Positions 53,553 to 63,263 of a stretch of 64,000 nucleotides of DNA are shown piece after piece; position 1 is the stretch's first letter, and each line of letters opens with the position of its first letter. The DNA is from Rhizobium sp. CFBP 8762 (lineage in GTDB: Bacteria; Pseudomonadota; Alphaproteobacteria; Rhizobiales; Rhizobiaceae). Position numbers and translations under genes: made by a program. The stretch is taken from assembly GCF_014841565.1 (NCBI RefSeq), contig NZ_JACYUD010000005.1, positions 1-64,000 of the forward strand, in the 5' to 3' direction. The notes under the pieces were generated by a model. That model saw only the letters and a program-made list of their open reading frames with translations, searched no databases and was not told where the DNA came from.

Positions 53553-54344
53553 ATGGCCGCTGCAAGAAGATATACCAAGCCAATTTGTCATACGGGTCTC
53601 GGCCTTGCGCTGATTTTGCTTGCCGGATGCAACACCCAGCCGCAGCGGGAGTTGATAACAGGCTCCATTCCGAAGCCCGGTGCCGTATCGTCCATGACGT
53701 TGCCGGAACTGAACAGGGCGACGGACGGTGCAGGCAGAGCCTATGAGCGCAACCCCAAGGATAAGCAGGCGGGTTTGAACTATGCCAGCCTCCTGCGCTC
53801 CACCGGGCGCAGTGCACAGGCTCTGGCGGTGATGCAGCAGGTGACAATCCACCATCCCAATGACCGAGAGGTGCTTTCAGCCTATGGCAAGGCGCAGGCC
53901 GCCGCAGGCCAGTTGGAGCAGGCCCTGACAACCATCGTGCGGGCACAAACACCAGACAGGCCGGACTGGCGGCTGAAATCTGCCGAAGGTGCAGTTCTGG
54001 ACCAGCTTGGCCGCGCGAACGAGGCACGGCAACGCTATCGCGAGGCTCTGGATTTGCAGCCAAACGAGCCTTCGGTTTTGTCCAATCTCGGCATGTCCTA
54101 CCTTCTTGCCAAGGACTTGAAAACCGCAGAAAACTACATGCAACAAGCCGCACAGCAGCCGGGTGCCGACAGCAGCGTACGCCAGAACCTTGCATTGGCC
54201 GTAGGCCTGCAAGGCCGGTTTTCGGAAGCCGAAGCAATTGCCACGCGTGAACTTTCCCCGGATCAGGCTCAGGCGAACCTGACCTATCTGCGCGGAATGT
54301 TGGCACAGCAAAACGCATGGAAGCAATTGGCCGCCAAACCGTAA
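53553..54344 (+). CDS. tadD: TPR lipoprotein TadD (Flp pilus assembly)
   Basis: 263 residues, start with AGGGAG upstream. A lipoprotein signal ends LLAGC (cysteine at about residue 26). Four or five TPR units follow (NYASLLRSTGRSAQALAVMQQ, KAQAAAGQLEQALTTI, GAVLDQLGRANEARQRYREAL, NLGMSYLLAKDLKTAENYM). TadD helps assemble the pilus secretin at the outer membrane. It is convergent with the main tad operon, ending eight bases from tadC. Confidence 0.88.
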   Translation: MAAARRYTKPICHTGLGLALILLAGCNTQPQRELITGSIPKPGAVSSMTLPELNRATDGAGRAYERNPKDKQAGLNYASLLRSTGRSAQALAVMQQVTIHHPNDREVLSAYGKAQAAAGQLEQALTTIVRAQTPDRPDWRLKSAEGAVLDQLGRANEARQRYREALDLQPNEPSVLSNLGMSYLLAKDLKTAENYMQQAAQQPGADSSVRQNLALAVGLQGRFSEAEAIATRELSPDQAQANLTYLRGMLAQQNAWKQLAAKP

Positions 54345-54352
54345 TAGGCGAC

Positions 54353-55339
54353 TTATTTCATGAACTGGTCGATGATCTGGAGCGCGGCAGGACCCAGAAT
54401 GACGACAAACAGGACCGGTAGAAAGAAGATAATCATCGGCACCGTCAGCTTGGGTGGAAGTGAGGCGGCCTTTCTTTCTGCCGCTTCCATGCGCATATCG
54501 CGGCTTTCCTGCGCCAGAACACGCAGGGCCTGAGCAACTGGGGTGCCGAACCGGTCAGCCTGAATCAGAGCCTGCGCAACAGCCTTTACATTATCCAGCC
54601 CCACGCGGTTCCCGAGGTTTTCCAGCGCCATGCGACGCTCTGGTAGAAACGACAGTTCGGCCGTTGTCAGCACGAGCTCTTCCGCAAGCTCCGGGGATTG
54701 TCCGGCAATTTCATCGGCCACGCGGCGCATTGCAAGTTCCACAGTCACGCCCGCTTCCACGCAGATCAGCATCAGATCCAGAGCATCGGGCCAGGAGCCT
54801 CGAATGGATGCCAGCCGTTTTTGACGCACATTCGACACGTAGATGTTGGGCAGATAAAATCCCAGGGCGAGAGCAGCCAGCACGATCATCATGCTTTTAC
54901 CGCCCGACTGTGCCCATGTGCCAGAAACTACTGCGTACAAAGCAGCAAGAGAGGCGAAAACGAAGGGAAGGGTGAAGCGGGCAAACAGGAATGTGTTCAG
55001 CGCATTTTGTGAACGGAAACCAGCGGTACGAAGGGTTGCCAATGTACCGTCATCGACCAGCGCCTTGCGCAGGTTCAGGCGCTCCACAATCGTTTGAACA
55101 GACGTGTTGTTGCGAGACCGGAGCGATGCCTTCGTCAGTTTTTGGGCGCTAAGCCGTGCGCGTTCGCGTGCGCGAATACGCTCCCGTTCGGTCGCAACAG
55201 ACTTCATGCGCCGATTGAGGCTGTTACCATCCAGAAACGGCGTAGCGACCACATAGATCAACCCAAGCACCGCAACGGCAACCAGAACCGCCAGAAGAAG
55301 CCGCTGGTCGAGGCTCACACCCCAGAGGGTTGACGGCAT
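54353..55339 (-). CDS. tadC: Flp pilus inner-membrane platform protein TadC
   Basis: GspF-type (T2SSF) platform protein, 328 residues. A hydrophobic N-terminal segment (14-34), a basic linker, two central segments (about 115-155) and a C-terminal segment (about 293-318) surround the cytoplasmic F domain (SWPDALDLMLICVEAGVTVELAMRRVADE). With TadB it forms the platform for the CpaF ATPase. Last gene of the operon. Confidence 0.92.
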   Translation of the reverse strand: MPSTLWGVSLDQRLLLAVLVAVAVLGLIYVVATPFLDGNSLNRRMKSVATERERIRARERARLSAQKLTKASLRSRNNTSVQTIVERLNLRKALVDDGTLATLRTAGFRSQNALNTFLFARFTLPFVFASLAALYAVVSGTWAQSGGKSMMIVLAALALGFYLPNIYVSNVRQKRLASIRGSWPDALDLMLICVEAGVTVELAMRRVADEIAGQSPELAEELVLTTAELSFLPERRMALENLGNRVGLDNVKAVAQALIQADRFGTPVAQALRVLAQESRDMRMEAAERKAASLPPKLTVPMIIFFLPVLFVVILGPAALQIIDQFMK

Positions 55340-55348
55340 CAGAACACC

Positions 55349-56353
55349 TCAAACTTTAAAGTTAACCATTTGGCGCATGACCAGAATGCCGATCAGCATC
55401 CAGACCGCGCTGGCTGCCACCATGATCTGGCCGCGAAAATCCGTGAACAGAACAGTGATATACCCCGGCGACGCAAAGTTCAGCACAGCGCCCATGACGA
55501 TGGGCGTTAAGCCGATAATCCACGCCGATGCCTTCGATTCCGATGACAGCGACTTGACTTTGGCACCGAGTTTTCGCCGCTCGCGCAGTACGCGGGACAG
55601 GTTGCCGAGCGCTTCCGACAGGTTTCCACCCGCCTGTGCATGAATACCGATGACGATGGAGAAGAAGTTTACCTCCATCAGGGGAATGTTCTGCTGCATG
55701 CGCATACACGCTTCGGTGACCGTAAAGCCGACCTGCTGGCTGTCAACCACGCGCTGAAACTCGCTCTTGACTGGCTCCTGGGAATCGGAGGCAATCAGTT
55801 CCAGCGCATCGTTCAGCGGCAGACCAGACCGAATCGAGCGCACCATCACATCCAGCGCGTTAGGAAACTCGTCGCGAAATTTGGTCATGCGGCGATTAAA
55901 CAGGTACAAAATCGTCAATCGGGGCACGAGACCCGCGCTGATCACCGTTACAAGGCTCGCTACCCACAAAGGGGCACCTGCAAGCAGAACGACAAGAAAG
56001 ACGATGAGCGCAAAAATGCCGCTGTAAACGTAAAACATGGTAACGCTGACAGGAATATTACCGAACAGCAGAAGCGAGCGAATGGAGCGAGAGGCTTTTC
56101 TCGTATTCTCTTCCTGTTTCTTTTCGATGCCTTTCAGCGATTCCTGCACAGACCGTCGGCGCTTGGACATTTCAGCCACCCGGTCGCGCGCAGCTGAAAT
56201 TTTGACGTGGTCGGTTTCCGCATATTTCACACGGCTCATGCGCGACGTCGTTTTCTTCGCCGATTCGATACGCTGAAACAGGAGGACATAGGCAAACGAA
56301 GCTGCCGATATGGCACCCAAAATAGCGATAAGGATGACGCTGCCGTTGAGCAT
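55349..56353 (-). CDS. tadB: Flp pilus inner-membrane platform protein TadB
   Basis: GspF-type platform protein, 334 residues. Membrane segments lie at about 4-26, 98-140 and 270-328; the F domain reads PNALDVMVRSIRSGLPLNDALELIA. Its start overlaps the cpaF stop by one base (TAATG), so translation is coupled. Confidence 0.92.
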   Translation of the reverse strand: MLNGSVILIAILGAISAASFAYVLLFQRIESAKKTTSRMSRVKYAETDHVKISAARDRVAEMSKRRRSVQESLKGIEKKQEENTRKASRSIRSLLLFGNIPVSVTMFYVYSGIFALIVFLVVLLAGAPLWVASLVTVISAGLVPRLTILYLFNRRMTKFRDEFPNALDVMVRSIRSGLPLNDALELIASDSQEPVKSEFQRVVDSQQVGFTVTEACMRMQQNIPLMEVNFFSIVIGIHAQAGGNLSEALGNLSRVLRERRKLGAKVKSLSSESKASAWIIGLTPIVMGAVLNFASPGYITVLFTDFRGQIMVAASAVWMLIGILVMRQMVNFKV

Positions 56354-57798
56354 TATCCACGCTCCATCTGATCCAGAACTTCGGCCAGCCGCTTGTCCTC
56401 GTTGAAGTACCGAGCGCGATCCCAGAAATGCGGACGCCCAATGCCGGTAAAAACATGCCGCCCGATCAACTTGCCGGACATGTCTTCTCCATCGATTTCA
56501 AAACGCATCAGGTCCTGCGTGGTGATGACATCGCCTTCAATGCCCACCACTTCGGTGATCTGGGTTATGCGGCGCGACCCATCGCGCAGGCGTTGTGCCT
56601 GAATGATGATATCCACGGAGTTACAGATGATTTCGCGCACTGTTTTAGCAGGCAGCGTATAGCCGCCCATCGCGATCATGGACTCAATTCGGCTAAGGCA
56701 TTCTCGCGGCGAGTTAGAGTGGATTGTGCCCATGGAACCATCGTGGCCCGTATTCATCGCCTGCAAGAGGTCGAACACCTCCGGCCCGCGCACTTCCCCA
56801 ACGATGATCCGTTCGGGCCGCATCCGCAGGCAATTGCGGATAAGGTCGCGCATGGTGACTTCACCCTCGCCCTCAATGTTGGGAGGACGCGTTTCAAGGC
56901 GCACCACATGCGGCTGCTGCAGTTGCAACTCCGCTGAGTCTTCGCAGGTGATGACCCGCTCATTGCCATCGATATAGGCCGTCAGACAATTCAGAAGCGT
57001 CGTCTTTCCCGAACCGGTTCCTCCGGAAATAACGACATTGCAGCGTACGCGTCCAATGATTTTGAGCAGCGACGCTGCAGCCGGCGTGATGGAGCCGTAG
57101 CGCACCAGTTGATCAAGCGTGAGCTTGTCGCGCTTGAACTTTCGGATGGTCAGCGCCGCGCCGTCCAGTGATAGCGGCGGGACAATCACGTTTACGCGTG
57201 AACCATCCGGCAGACGGGCATCGCAGATTGGACTGGATTCATCCACGCGACGACCAACCTGACCCACAATACGTTGGCAGATCGACAGAAGCTGCGCATT
57301 GTCGCGGAACCGGATGTCCGATTCCACGGTAATGCCGTCGACTTCGATAAAAGTCTGGCCCGCACCATTGACCATGATATCGGCAATATCATCACGGGCC
57401 AGCAAGGGCTCCAGCGGGCCATAACCCAAAACGTCGTTGCAGATGTCATCGAGCAAATCTTCCTGCTCGGAAATCGACATAACCAGATTTTTGATCGTGA
57501 TGATATCGTTGACGATATCGCGAATTTCTTCACGCGCGCTATCGTTTTCCAGCTTCGAGAGCTGGGACAGATCGATCGTATCGATAAGCGCAGAAAACAC
57601 TTGGGTCTTGGTATCGTAAAAGGACTGGGTGCGCGCGCCTCTGCGCCGGGCCGGGGTGGGCTGAGATGCAGCGCGTGACACAGGCTCGTCGGAGTTGGTG
57701 CCCGTTGACGGCGCCAATGGCCGTTCCATCAGTCCGCTATCGGACTGTGTCAGGGGTGTGCGGCTCCCGCTTGCCTCAGATCCTCGTCTACCGAACAT
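56353..57798 (-). CDS. cpaF: Flp pilus assembly ATPase CpaF/TadA
   Basis: Hexameric secretion ATPase (T2SSE), 481 residues, that drives pilin extrusion and retraction. An unstructured Ser/Pro/Arg-rich N-terminus (1-58) precedes the N-domain. Walker A is GGTGSGKTT (259-267), the Asp box CEDSAELQL, Walker [16 protein letters not shown] and the His box [15 protein letters not shown] are all intact. It is followed by tadB and tadC. Confidence 0.96.
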   Translation of the reverse strand: MFGRRGSEASGSRTPLTQSDSGLMERPLAPSTGTNSDEPVSRAASQPTPARRRGARTQSFYDTKTQVFSALIDTIDLSQLSKLENDSAREEIRDIVNDIITIKNLVMSISEQEDLLDDICNDVLGYGPLEPLLARDDIADIMVNGAGQTFIEVDGITVESDIRFRDNAQLLSICQRIVGQVGRRVDESSPICDARLPDGSRVNVIVPPLSLDGAALTIRKFKRDKLTLDQLVRYGSITPAAASLLKIIGRVRCNVVISGGTGSGKTTLLNCLTAYIDGNERVITCEDSAELQLQQPHVVRLETRPPNIEGEGEVTMRDLIRNCLRMRPERIIVGEVRGPEVFDLLQAMNTGHDGSMGTIHSNSPRECLSRIESMIAMGGYTLPAKTVREIICNSVDIIIQAQRLRDGSRRITQITEVVGIEGDVITTQDLMRFEIDGEDMSGKLIGRHVFTGIGRPHFWDRARYFNEDKRLAEVLDQMERG

Positions 57799-57843
57799 TG
57801 TCTTTTCCAGTTTGGCGGCCCGCTGCCGCTATGACATCAGCCA

Positions 57844-59106
57844 TCATCGCCCGAGCTTTTCCAGAACCTTTGCAAACGGTCCGCTTCGCGCCTTTTTGGG
57901 CGGTGTTCGCGCTGCCAGCACATGCGAAACGTCCGCCAGTATGTCCACGATTTGTCCTTTGGGGTCTACCTCTTGCAACATCCGTCCACTGTTGGCGGCG
58001 TTGCCGAACAACGCTGGATCAAAGGAGATCACAGCCAGAGGGGACGTTGTCAGCGGCTCACAGAAATCGTCCGGGGCTATCTCTGGCCGCTTGGGCATGT
58101 TGATCTGATTGAGGATCAGATACGGCATTTTGTCATTGGGACGAAGTTTTCGGATGGCCTCAAACAGGTTCTTGGTGTTGCGCAGGCTGGCCAGATCAGG
58201 CGTTGCACATACAACGATTTCATCAGCATCTGCCAGAACGCTGCGTGTCCATTCATTCCAGCCATGTGGAACATCCAGTACCACCAACGGGGCATTGCGT
58301 TGAAGCACATCAATCACCGGCTCGAAGGACGTGCGGCTGAAATCGTACGGGCGGTCCAGCATGGATGGTGCGGCTAGCAGCGACAGGTGTTCCGAGCACT
58401 TGGTGAGCAACCGGTCCAGAAACATCTCATCGAGGCGTTCCGGCGAAAAGACTGCCTCGGATATTCCTTGAGGGGGGTCCTGATCAAAATTGATATTGGC
58501 TGTGCCGAATGGCATATCCATATCGGCCAGAACGGTTTCTGCCTGAAACAGGTTCGACATGGTCCATGCAACGTTGTGTGACAAGGTCGAGGCGCCCACG
58601 CCCCCTTTGGCACCGATAAATGCGATGGTGCGGCCAAGTGGGGCCGCTCCAGGATCCACGAAAATGCCGGCAAGCGTATTGACGAGGTCACCCATATCGA
58701 CCGGTGCGACAATATAGTCTGAAATGCCGTTGCGCATCAGATCGCGGTAAAGCTGCACATCATTATGGTGACCAACAATCAAAACGCGTGTGCTGGCATC
58801 GCAAACTTCTGCCAGCGGTTTTAACCGAACAAGCAGCGTAGCCGGATCAGACGATGTTTCCAGCACAATGAGATTGGGCGTAGGCGAGGCCGAAAACAGG
58901 GAGGCCGCGTCCTCAATCGTCCCACGTGTCATCCGCATGGCGACCTTTGCCATACGCCGGTCTGCCGCCGCCAGTGACATCGTTTGATGAACGGTTTCCG
59001 TTTCATAGAACCCATGGACGGAAATGCGCGGAAGCGGACGCAATGCTTCAATGCTTCTACTGGATCGCTCTGGCGGAATAGGGGCCGCTTCCATGTTCGT
59101 TCGCAT
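57844..59106 (-). CDS. cpaE: Pilus assembly/localisation protein CpaE (TadZ)
   Basis: 420 residues: an atypical receiver-like domain (about 55-170, VLIVGHHNDVQLYRDLMRNGISDYIVAP) joined to a MinD/ParA-like ATPase fold. The deviant Walker A reads GAKGGVGAST: the signature lysine is kept but the second P-loop lysine is alanine, as usual in TadZ/CpaE, so hydrolysis is probably weak or absent. It places the pilus machine at the cell pole in related bacteria. Confidence 0.92.
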   Translation of the reverse strand: MRTNMEAAPIPPERSSRSIEALRPLPRISVHGFYETETVHQTMSLAAADRRMAKVAMRMTRGTIEDAASLFSASPTPNLIVLETSSDPATLLVRLKPLAEVCDASTRVLIVGHHNDVQLYRDLMRNGISDYIVAPVDMGDLVNTLAGIFVDPGAAPLGRTIAFIGAKGGVGASTLSHNVAWTMSNLFQAETVLADMDMPFGTANINFDQDPPQGISEAVFSPERLDEMFLDRLLTKCSEHLSLLAAPSMLDRPYDFSRTSFEPVIDVLQRNAPLVVLDVPHGWNEWTRSVLADADEIVVCATPDLASLRNTKNLFEAIRKLRPNDKMPYLILNQINMPKRPEIAPDDFCEPLTTSPLAVISFDPALFGNAANSGRMLQEVDPKGQIVDILADVSHVLAARTPPKKARSGPFAKVLEKLGR

Positions 59107-59121
59107 GTGCTCGCTCCCGTA

Positions 59122-59856
59122 TTAGTTCAGTTGAAGCGTGACGGTTCTGTCCGAGCCACCGCTGTTTGCATCGGTTGAGGTTGAGATACCCCGATAATCA
59201 CGAATGACACGCCCGCGCTGTGTCGCATCTATGGGCGACATTTCGCGCGGAGCGACGAGATCCATCGGATTGGACAGTTGTGCGGCAAGGTTCGACTGGG
59301 TTGCGCAACCGAAATTGTGATAGTTGGTGTTGTCGAATGTCGATGCCGTGATATCCTTGGGCCATTGTCCACAGGGACCGGCTTGCGCAGTGGTGGCCAC
59401 GTAACGAAGGCGCACGGGTGCCGCATCATCACTGACAGCAGCGTGATACTGTGTCTGCTGGATACGGTTGGCGGGAACACCCCGCGAGCGCAACAGAGCT
59501 GCAATTTCGCCTGTCATCACGCGTGCCGCATGCTCGTTGTAGGACCCCACAGGCCGCAGGATCTCCACGGACGATGAGGCAGATCGGCGATACTCGGTTG
59601 CAAATCCGCGCACGACGTCTCGTGTTCCAGCAGTTAATTTCCGGTCCCCGGCGGAGATTGGCACGTCCAGCGTTTTCTCCGCATCAGCAATGGTGATCGG
59701 GTGACGGGTGCGATAGTCGTCCGGCAAGGCATTGGTAGCCAGTCCATCGCGGCTTCCGGCGCAGGATGACAGGATGGATGCTGCCAATGTCAGGGAAGCA
59801 GTGACCGCGGCACGGCGCATAAACCTTCTGGAACGTGTCATATCAACCTGCCTCAT
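59122..59856 (-). CDS. cpaD: Pilus assembly lipoprotein CpaD
   Basis: 244 residues with a lipoprotein signal (cysteine in LSSCAGS, about residue 33; a start at Met6 is also possible). The CpaD domain contains DYRTRHPITIADAEKTL and the closing CGQWP...NYHNFGCATQSNLAAQLSNPMDLVAPREMSP. It is an outer-membrane/periplasmic partner of the secretin CpaC. Its start overlaps the cpaC stop by four bases. Confidence 0.93.
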   Translation of the reverse strand: MRQVDMTRSRRFMRRAAVTASLTLAASILSSCAGSRDGLATNALPDDYRTRHPITIADAEKTLDVPISAGDRKLTAGTRDVVRGFATEYRRSASSSVEILRPVGSYNEHAARVMTGEIAALLRSRGVPANRIQQTQYHAAVSDDAAPVRLRYVATTAQAGPCGQWPKDITASTFDNTNYHNFGCATQSNLAAQLSNPMDLVAPREMSPIDATQRGRVIRDYRGISTSTDANSGGSDRTVTLQLN

Positions 59857-61400
59857 TTGTAGATGAACCCCACATTGCCGTGATACGGGCCGGGCACGGC
59901 TTTGTCCTGCCGGCCATAAACACGGTTGACCTGGCCCAGAAAAAAGCTGGCTGCATCATTCGTCGGATTGAAGTTATCATCCGGTTTCGACAGTGCATTG
60001 CGCGCAACGGGGCGCACGAGATAGGGCGTCGCGATGATCACCATCTCGGTTTCATTGCGGACGAAATCCTTGCTGCGGAACAATGTGCCGAAGATCGGAA
60101 TTTTTGCCAGTCCTGGAACGCCGGACATGGCCTGACGAATATCGTCCTTGACCAGACCGGCGATAACGATGGAGCCGCCTGAGGGGAGTTCAACACTGGT
60201 AGAGGCTTCGCGTTTGCGGATGGACAAGATTGTGGACGCGGGAATGCCGGGTCCTGCAAGGCTCGCCGTTGAGCCTTCGAATGTCGGTTCCGAAACTTCG
60301 GTCGCGACTTTTAGACTGATACGGCCGGGACCAAGCACAATCGGTTTGAAGTTCAGGCGAATTCCATAGTCCACGCTTCTGGTATTACGGTCGATCGTTG
60401 GCCGTCCGGTAAAATTCCCTTCGGAATCTTCGTAGCTGATCGATTGCTCGTTGACGATATTGAACTCGCCGCCCACGTAAAATTTGGCCTCTTCACCAGA
60501 AATTGCAGTTAGCGTTGGCTCGGCAAGCGTACGCATAACACCCGCCTGTTCCATGGCATTGATATAGGTATTGATGTTGTAGTTCCCGGCTGTCGCATTC
60601 AGGGCAGCATTTGCCGCCCAGCTTGCCGAACCTCCGAGATTGGTGGGGTTGACGAAATTGATCTGATTGCCGGAGCCGGCAGCCGAGGTGTTGAACCCCA
60701 GTTGCTTGAGTACCTGACGGCTAACCTCTGCAACGGTGATCTTTAGTGTGACCTGATCCTCGCCATCAATCTTCAACATATTAACAATTTGCGATTGCTG
60801 ACGACGCTCCGCATAAATGTCGGCATCGCCATTGGTGCCCTGTGCCGTAATATTGCGTGTCGTCGCCTCACCACCGCGCAGGAAAACCTGAGCCAAATCG
60901 GAAGCACGGCTGGCATCTTGCGGCGTACTCACAGTTCCAGACAGAACAATGTTGTCGGAAATAATTTCGACGGAAATATTCGAGTCAGGAATGAAGCGGC
61001 GCAGTTGCGCTTCAAGCGGACCGATGTCGCGCTCGATGTTGACATCCAGACTGACGATTTCCGCTCCATTGGCACCAAAAATGAAGATATTGGTCTGACC
61101 GACAGTCTTGCCGAACAGGTAGATGCGTCTGGATGTGCGGGTAACTGCGTCAGCCTTTTCCGGGTCCGCAACCAGAATATCATGGGCATCGACCGGAAGA
61201 TCGATGACCATTGCCTTGTTCAGACCGACGTTGATGGTGCGTTTCGCACCGGGGCCGGAGGACGTTATGCGCAGAATCGAAGGCTGATTGCCAAGATTTT
61301 CCGCAGCAAGTACTGTTAAAGACCCGCCTGTTGTCGCAAACGATAGCGTCGTAAGTCCTACAATAGCTTGACGTAATAGCTTGGAAATCCGCATTGCCAT
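59853..61400 (-). CDS. cpaC: Pilus secretin CpaC (RcpA)
   Basis: Outer-membrane secretin, 515 residues, with a signal peptide (about 1-32). The pilus N-terminal domain (INVGLNKAMVIDLPVDAHDILVADPEKADAV) is followed by a BON-like domain (about 130-190) and the secretin domain ending near residue 460 (VELPSGGSIVIAGLVKDD...PGLAKIPIFGTLF). It forms the outer-membrane pore for the Flp pilus. The same N-terminal domain occurs alone in the protein at 63264. Confidence 0.95.
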   Translation of the reverse strand: MAMRISKLLRQAIVGLTTLSFATTGGSLTVLAAENLGNQPSILRITSSGPGAKRTINVGLNKAMVIDLPVDAHDILVADPEKADAVTRTSRRIYLFGKTVGQTNIFIFGANGAEIVSLDVNIERDIGPLEAQLRRFIPDSNISVEIISDNIVLSGTVSTPQDASRASDLAQVFLRGGEATTRNITAQGTNGDADIYAERRQQSQIVNMLKIDGEDQVTLKITVAEVSRQVLKQLGFNTSAAGSGNQINFVNPTNLGGSASWAANAALNATAGNYNINTYINAMEQAGVMRTLAEPTLTAISGEEAKFYVGGEFNIVNEQSISYEDSEGNFTGRPTIDRNTRSVDYGIRLNFKPIVLGPGRISLKVATEVSEPTFEGSTASLAGPGIPASTILSIRKREASTSVELPSGGSIVIAGLVKDDIRQAMSGVPGLAKIPIFGTLFRSKDFVRNETEMVIIATPYLVRPVARNALSKPDDNFNPTNDAASFFLGQVNRVYGRQDKAVPGPYHGNVGFIYK

Positions 61401-61404
61401 GATC

Positions 61405-62256
61405 CTACCTTACTCGCGGTAATGTTGCGGCCAGGTTTGCAACTGCGGAACCGAGATCTGCTGCAGGTGATTGACCATCATCTGACTGGATAGCGCCAGA
61501 TTTAATAACTTGCACAAGGCTTGCATTTGCCTTTGTGCCGAGCAGGTGCGCGGGTGCAGTCGTATCCGATTCACCTGCATCAGCTATGCTGCGCAGACCG
61601 AGTGTGAGCTGCTGTGACGAGGCTTTTGCAGTTGTCAGGATCCGGGCTTGGTCCTCGGTCAGTTCTAAAGTTGCCGTTGTTCCCATTGTCGGCTTTTCGT
61701 CCTTTTTGCCGGTGGCAGTTGCCTGATCAACGGCGAGGACACGGATATTTGACAAGACAACCTCTGAAAGTTGCGCACCGTTGGTGTCACGCACTGTGAT
61801 CACGTCGACTCGATCGTTTGGGAGAATAAGACCACCTGCGCCGCTGGATGCCGAAATATCGACAGAAAGGGCTCGCTTGCCAGCGGGAAGAAGCGCTGAC
61901 AAAACGCCGGAACTGGGATCAGCTATCTTTTCCTGTCGGATGGCTTCACCAGCAAATATGGGTAAACGGGCAATAGATCCGGCTAACTCTTGTGTCGCGT
62001 TCGGTCGATCTTCCTTGCGAATAAAGCCATCAGGCACATTCGCCTTTGGCCATTTCACCCACTGGAAAGAACGCTCTATAAGCCGGTCGCCAACTGCCAG
62101 ATCACTTGCCGCAGCGAGTATGTCAACGACGGGTTCCCGTTCAATCACAGGGGCGGTTGTCACGACCGCTGGTTGTGACAATTGTACCGCAAGGAATCCA
62201 GCTATGAGTGCTGCTATAACTGCAACCAACAAGATAATCGAACGAGTCGTTTTCAC
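61405..62256 (-). CDS. cpaB: Flp pilus assembly protein CpaB (RcpC)
   Basis: 283 residues, GTG start. An N-terminal membrane anchor (about 6-27) is followed by a SAF domain (EPVVDILAAASDLAVGDRLIERSFQWVKWP) and the RcpC/CpaB domain (SVDISASSGAGGLILPNDRVDVITV). Such proteins are periplasmic and may hold the machine to peptidoglycan. It precedes cpaC by four bases. Confidence 0.93.
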   Translation of the reverse strand: MKTTRSIILLVAVIAALIAGFLAVQLSQPAVVTTAPVIEREPVVDILAAASDLAVGDRLIERSFQWVKWPKANVPDGFIRKEDRPNATQELAGSIARLPIFAGEAIRQEKIADPSSGVLSALLPAGKRALSVDISASSGAGGLILPNDRVDVITVRDTNGAQLSEVVLSNIRVLAVDQATATGKKDEKPTMGTTATLELTEDQARILTTAKASSQQLTLGLRSIADAGESDTTAPAHLLGTKANASLVQVIKSGAIQSDDGQSPAADLGSAVANLAATLPRVR

Positions 62257-62334
62257 ATGGATCTCTAATTTTAACGGTCTACGTTATAATAAACTAACCA
62301 ATGATATGTGAAATTATGGTTAACGGCCGCCTGC

Positions 62335-62862
62335 CTATTGACCGGCCATTTGTGAGATCGCGAACCTCATAATTTCGGTATTTGGATAAGTCAGAAGGCC
62401 TGCAAGGCCAATAGCAATGCCGTAAGGGACTTTTTTTCCGCGGAAGACGTAGTTGGGTAGTAGAGAATTCGCAACGATATTGTTGGAATATAAAAGCCGC
62501 ACTAAAAATATTAACAGTACCAGAACCGCTCCAAAAACCGAAACAAGTACGATGTACTCTAACAACGATGGGGTTAAGCCGAACCAGAGGGCGGACGTTG
62601 ATAGAAGCTTTACATCTCCCGCGCCTACTTGACTTGTTACATAGAGGGAAAACCCGACTGACAGTATCAACAAGCCAGCAGTTATGTGAAATATAACCGC
62701 TTGGCTTGATAAGTTAGACTGATATGCCGCAAAAGGAAAAACACCCAATAAAGTTACAGAAACAATGTTGGGTATCGTCATATTGTAGCTATCACTCAAG
62801 GACGCGACGATAAGACAGAAAGGCAGCACGAAGGCTAAAGGAAATATCAATTTAGATTCCAT
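62335..62862 (-). CDS. cpaA: Prepilin peptidase CpaA/TadV (A24)
   Basis: 175 residues, about six hydrophobic segments. Both catalytic aspartates of A24 peptidases are present: D24 (SLSDSYNMTIPN) and D83 in GAGDVKL. It lacks the N-methylation domain, as is normal for TadV, and processes Flp and TadE/F-type prepilins in the inner membrane. The gene is AT-richer than the downstream cpa genes. It lies between flp and cpaB. Confidence 0.93.
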   Translation of the reverse strand: MESKLIFPLAFVLPFCLIVASLSDSYNMTIPNIVSVTLLGVFPFAAYQSNLSSQAVIFHITAGLLILSVGFSLYVTSQVGAGDVKLLSTSALWFGLTPSLLEYIVLVSVFGAVLVLLIFLVRLLYSNNIVANSLLPNYVFRGKKVPYGIAIGLAGLLTYPNTEIMRFAISQMAGQ

Positions 62863-62878
62863 GCTGCATTAGTATATT

Positions 62879-63076
62879 TTACTTTACGCCGTTAGTTTTA
62901 TCAAATTCAATCGATTCCAAGAATGCCGCCAGTTCACCGTAGAGGTCGACCAAAGCTTTCTTGAAAGTATCGCCCAGAGCTAAAACGGCTGCCCCGACAA
63001 GACCTACAATCAAAGCGTATTCAACGGCTGTTGCCCCAGACTCGTCCGATAAAAATTTCGTTACTGCATGTTTCAT
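62879..63076 (-). CDS. flp: Flp/Fap major pilin subunit
   Basis: 65 residues, AAGGATAT before the ATG. A short basic leader ends at Gly14, followed by the Flp motif A-T-A-V-E-Y (Glu19, Tyr20) in a hydrophobic helix (about 15-38). The mature subunit would be about 51 residues. The tail, ending DKTNGVK, is longer and more charged than minimal Flp pilins. First gene of the tad operon, with an AT-rich promoter region upstream. Confidence 0.93.
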   Translation of the reverse strand: MKHAVTKFLSDESGATAVEYALIVGLVGAAVLALGDTFKKALVDLYGELAAFLESIEFDKTNGVK

Positions 63077-63112
63077 TTTGATATCCTTATCTTGGGATGC
63101 TAATTCGCCATA

Positions 63113-63142
63113 TAGCTAAGCAACCATGGGTTGCTATTGCAA
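63113..63142 (-). promoter_or_regulatory. Putative flp promoter with an inverted repeat in the spacer
   Basis: On the minus strand TTGCAA (63142-63137) is followed after 18 bases by TAGCTA (63118-63113). The spacer contains AGCAACC/GGTTGCT arms around a three-base centre (63119-63135), a possible operator. GTTGCT recurs just upstream at about 63146-63152. Confidence 0.35.
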
Positions 63143-63263
63143 AAAGTTGCTTATGATTATTCGCATACAGCCAAAAAATTGATAAGGCAATTGAAATATT
63201 TCATGCGCTAATGAAGAATTCATGAATTTGGTGTACATCGCGTCTACGCAGTGGAGTGAAAAG

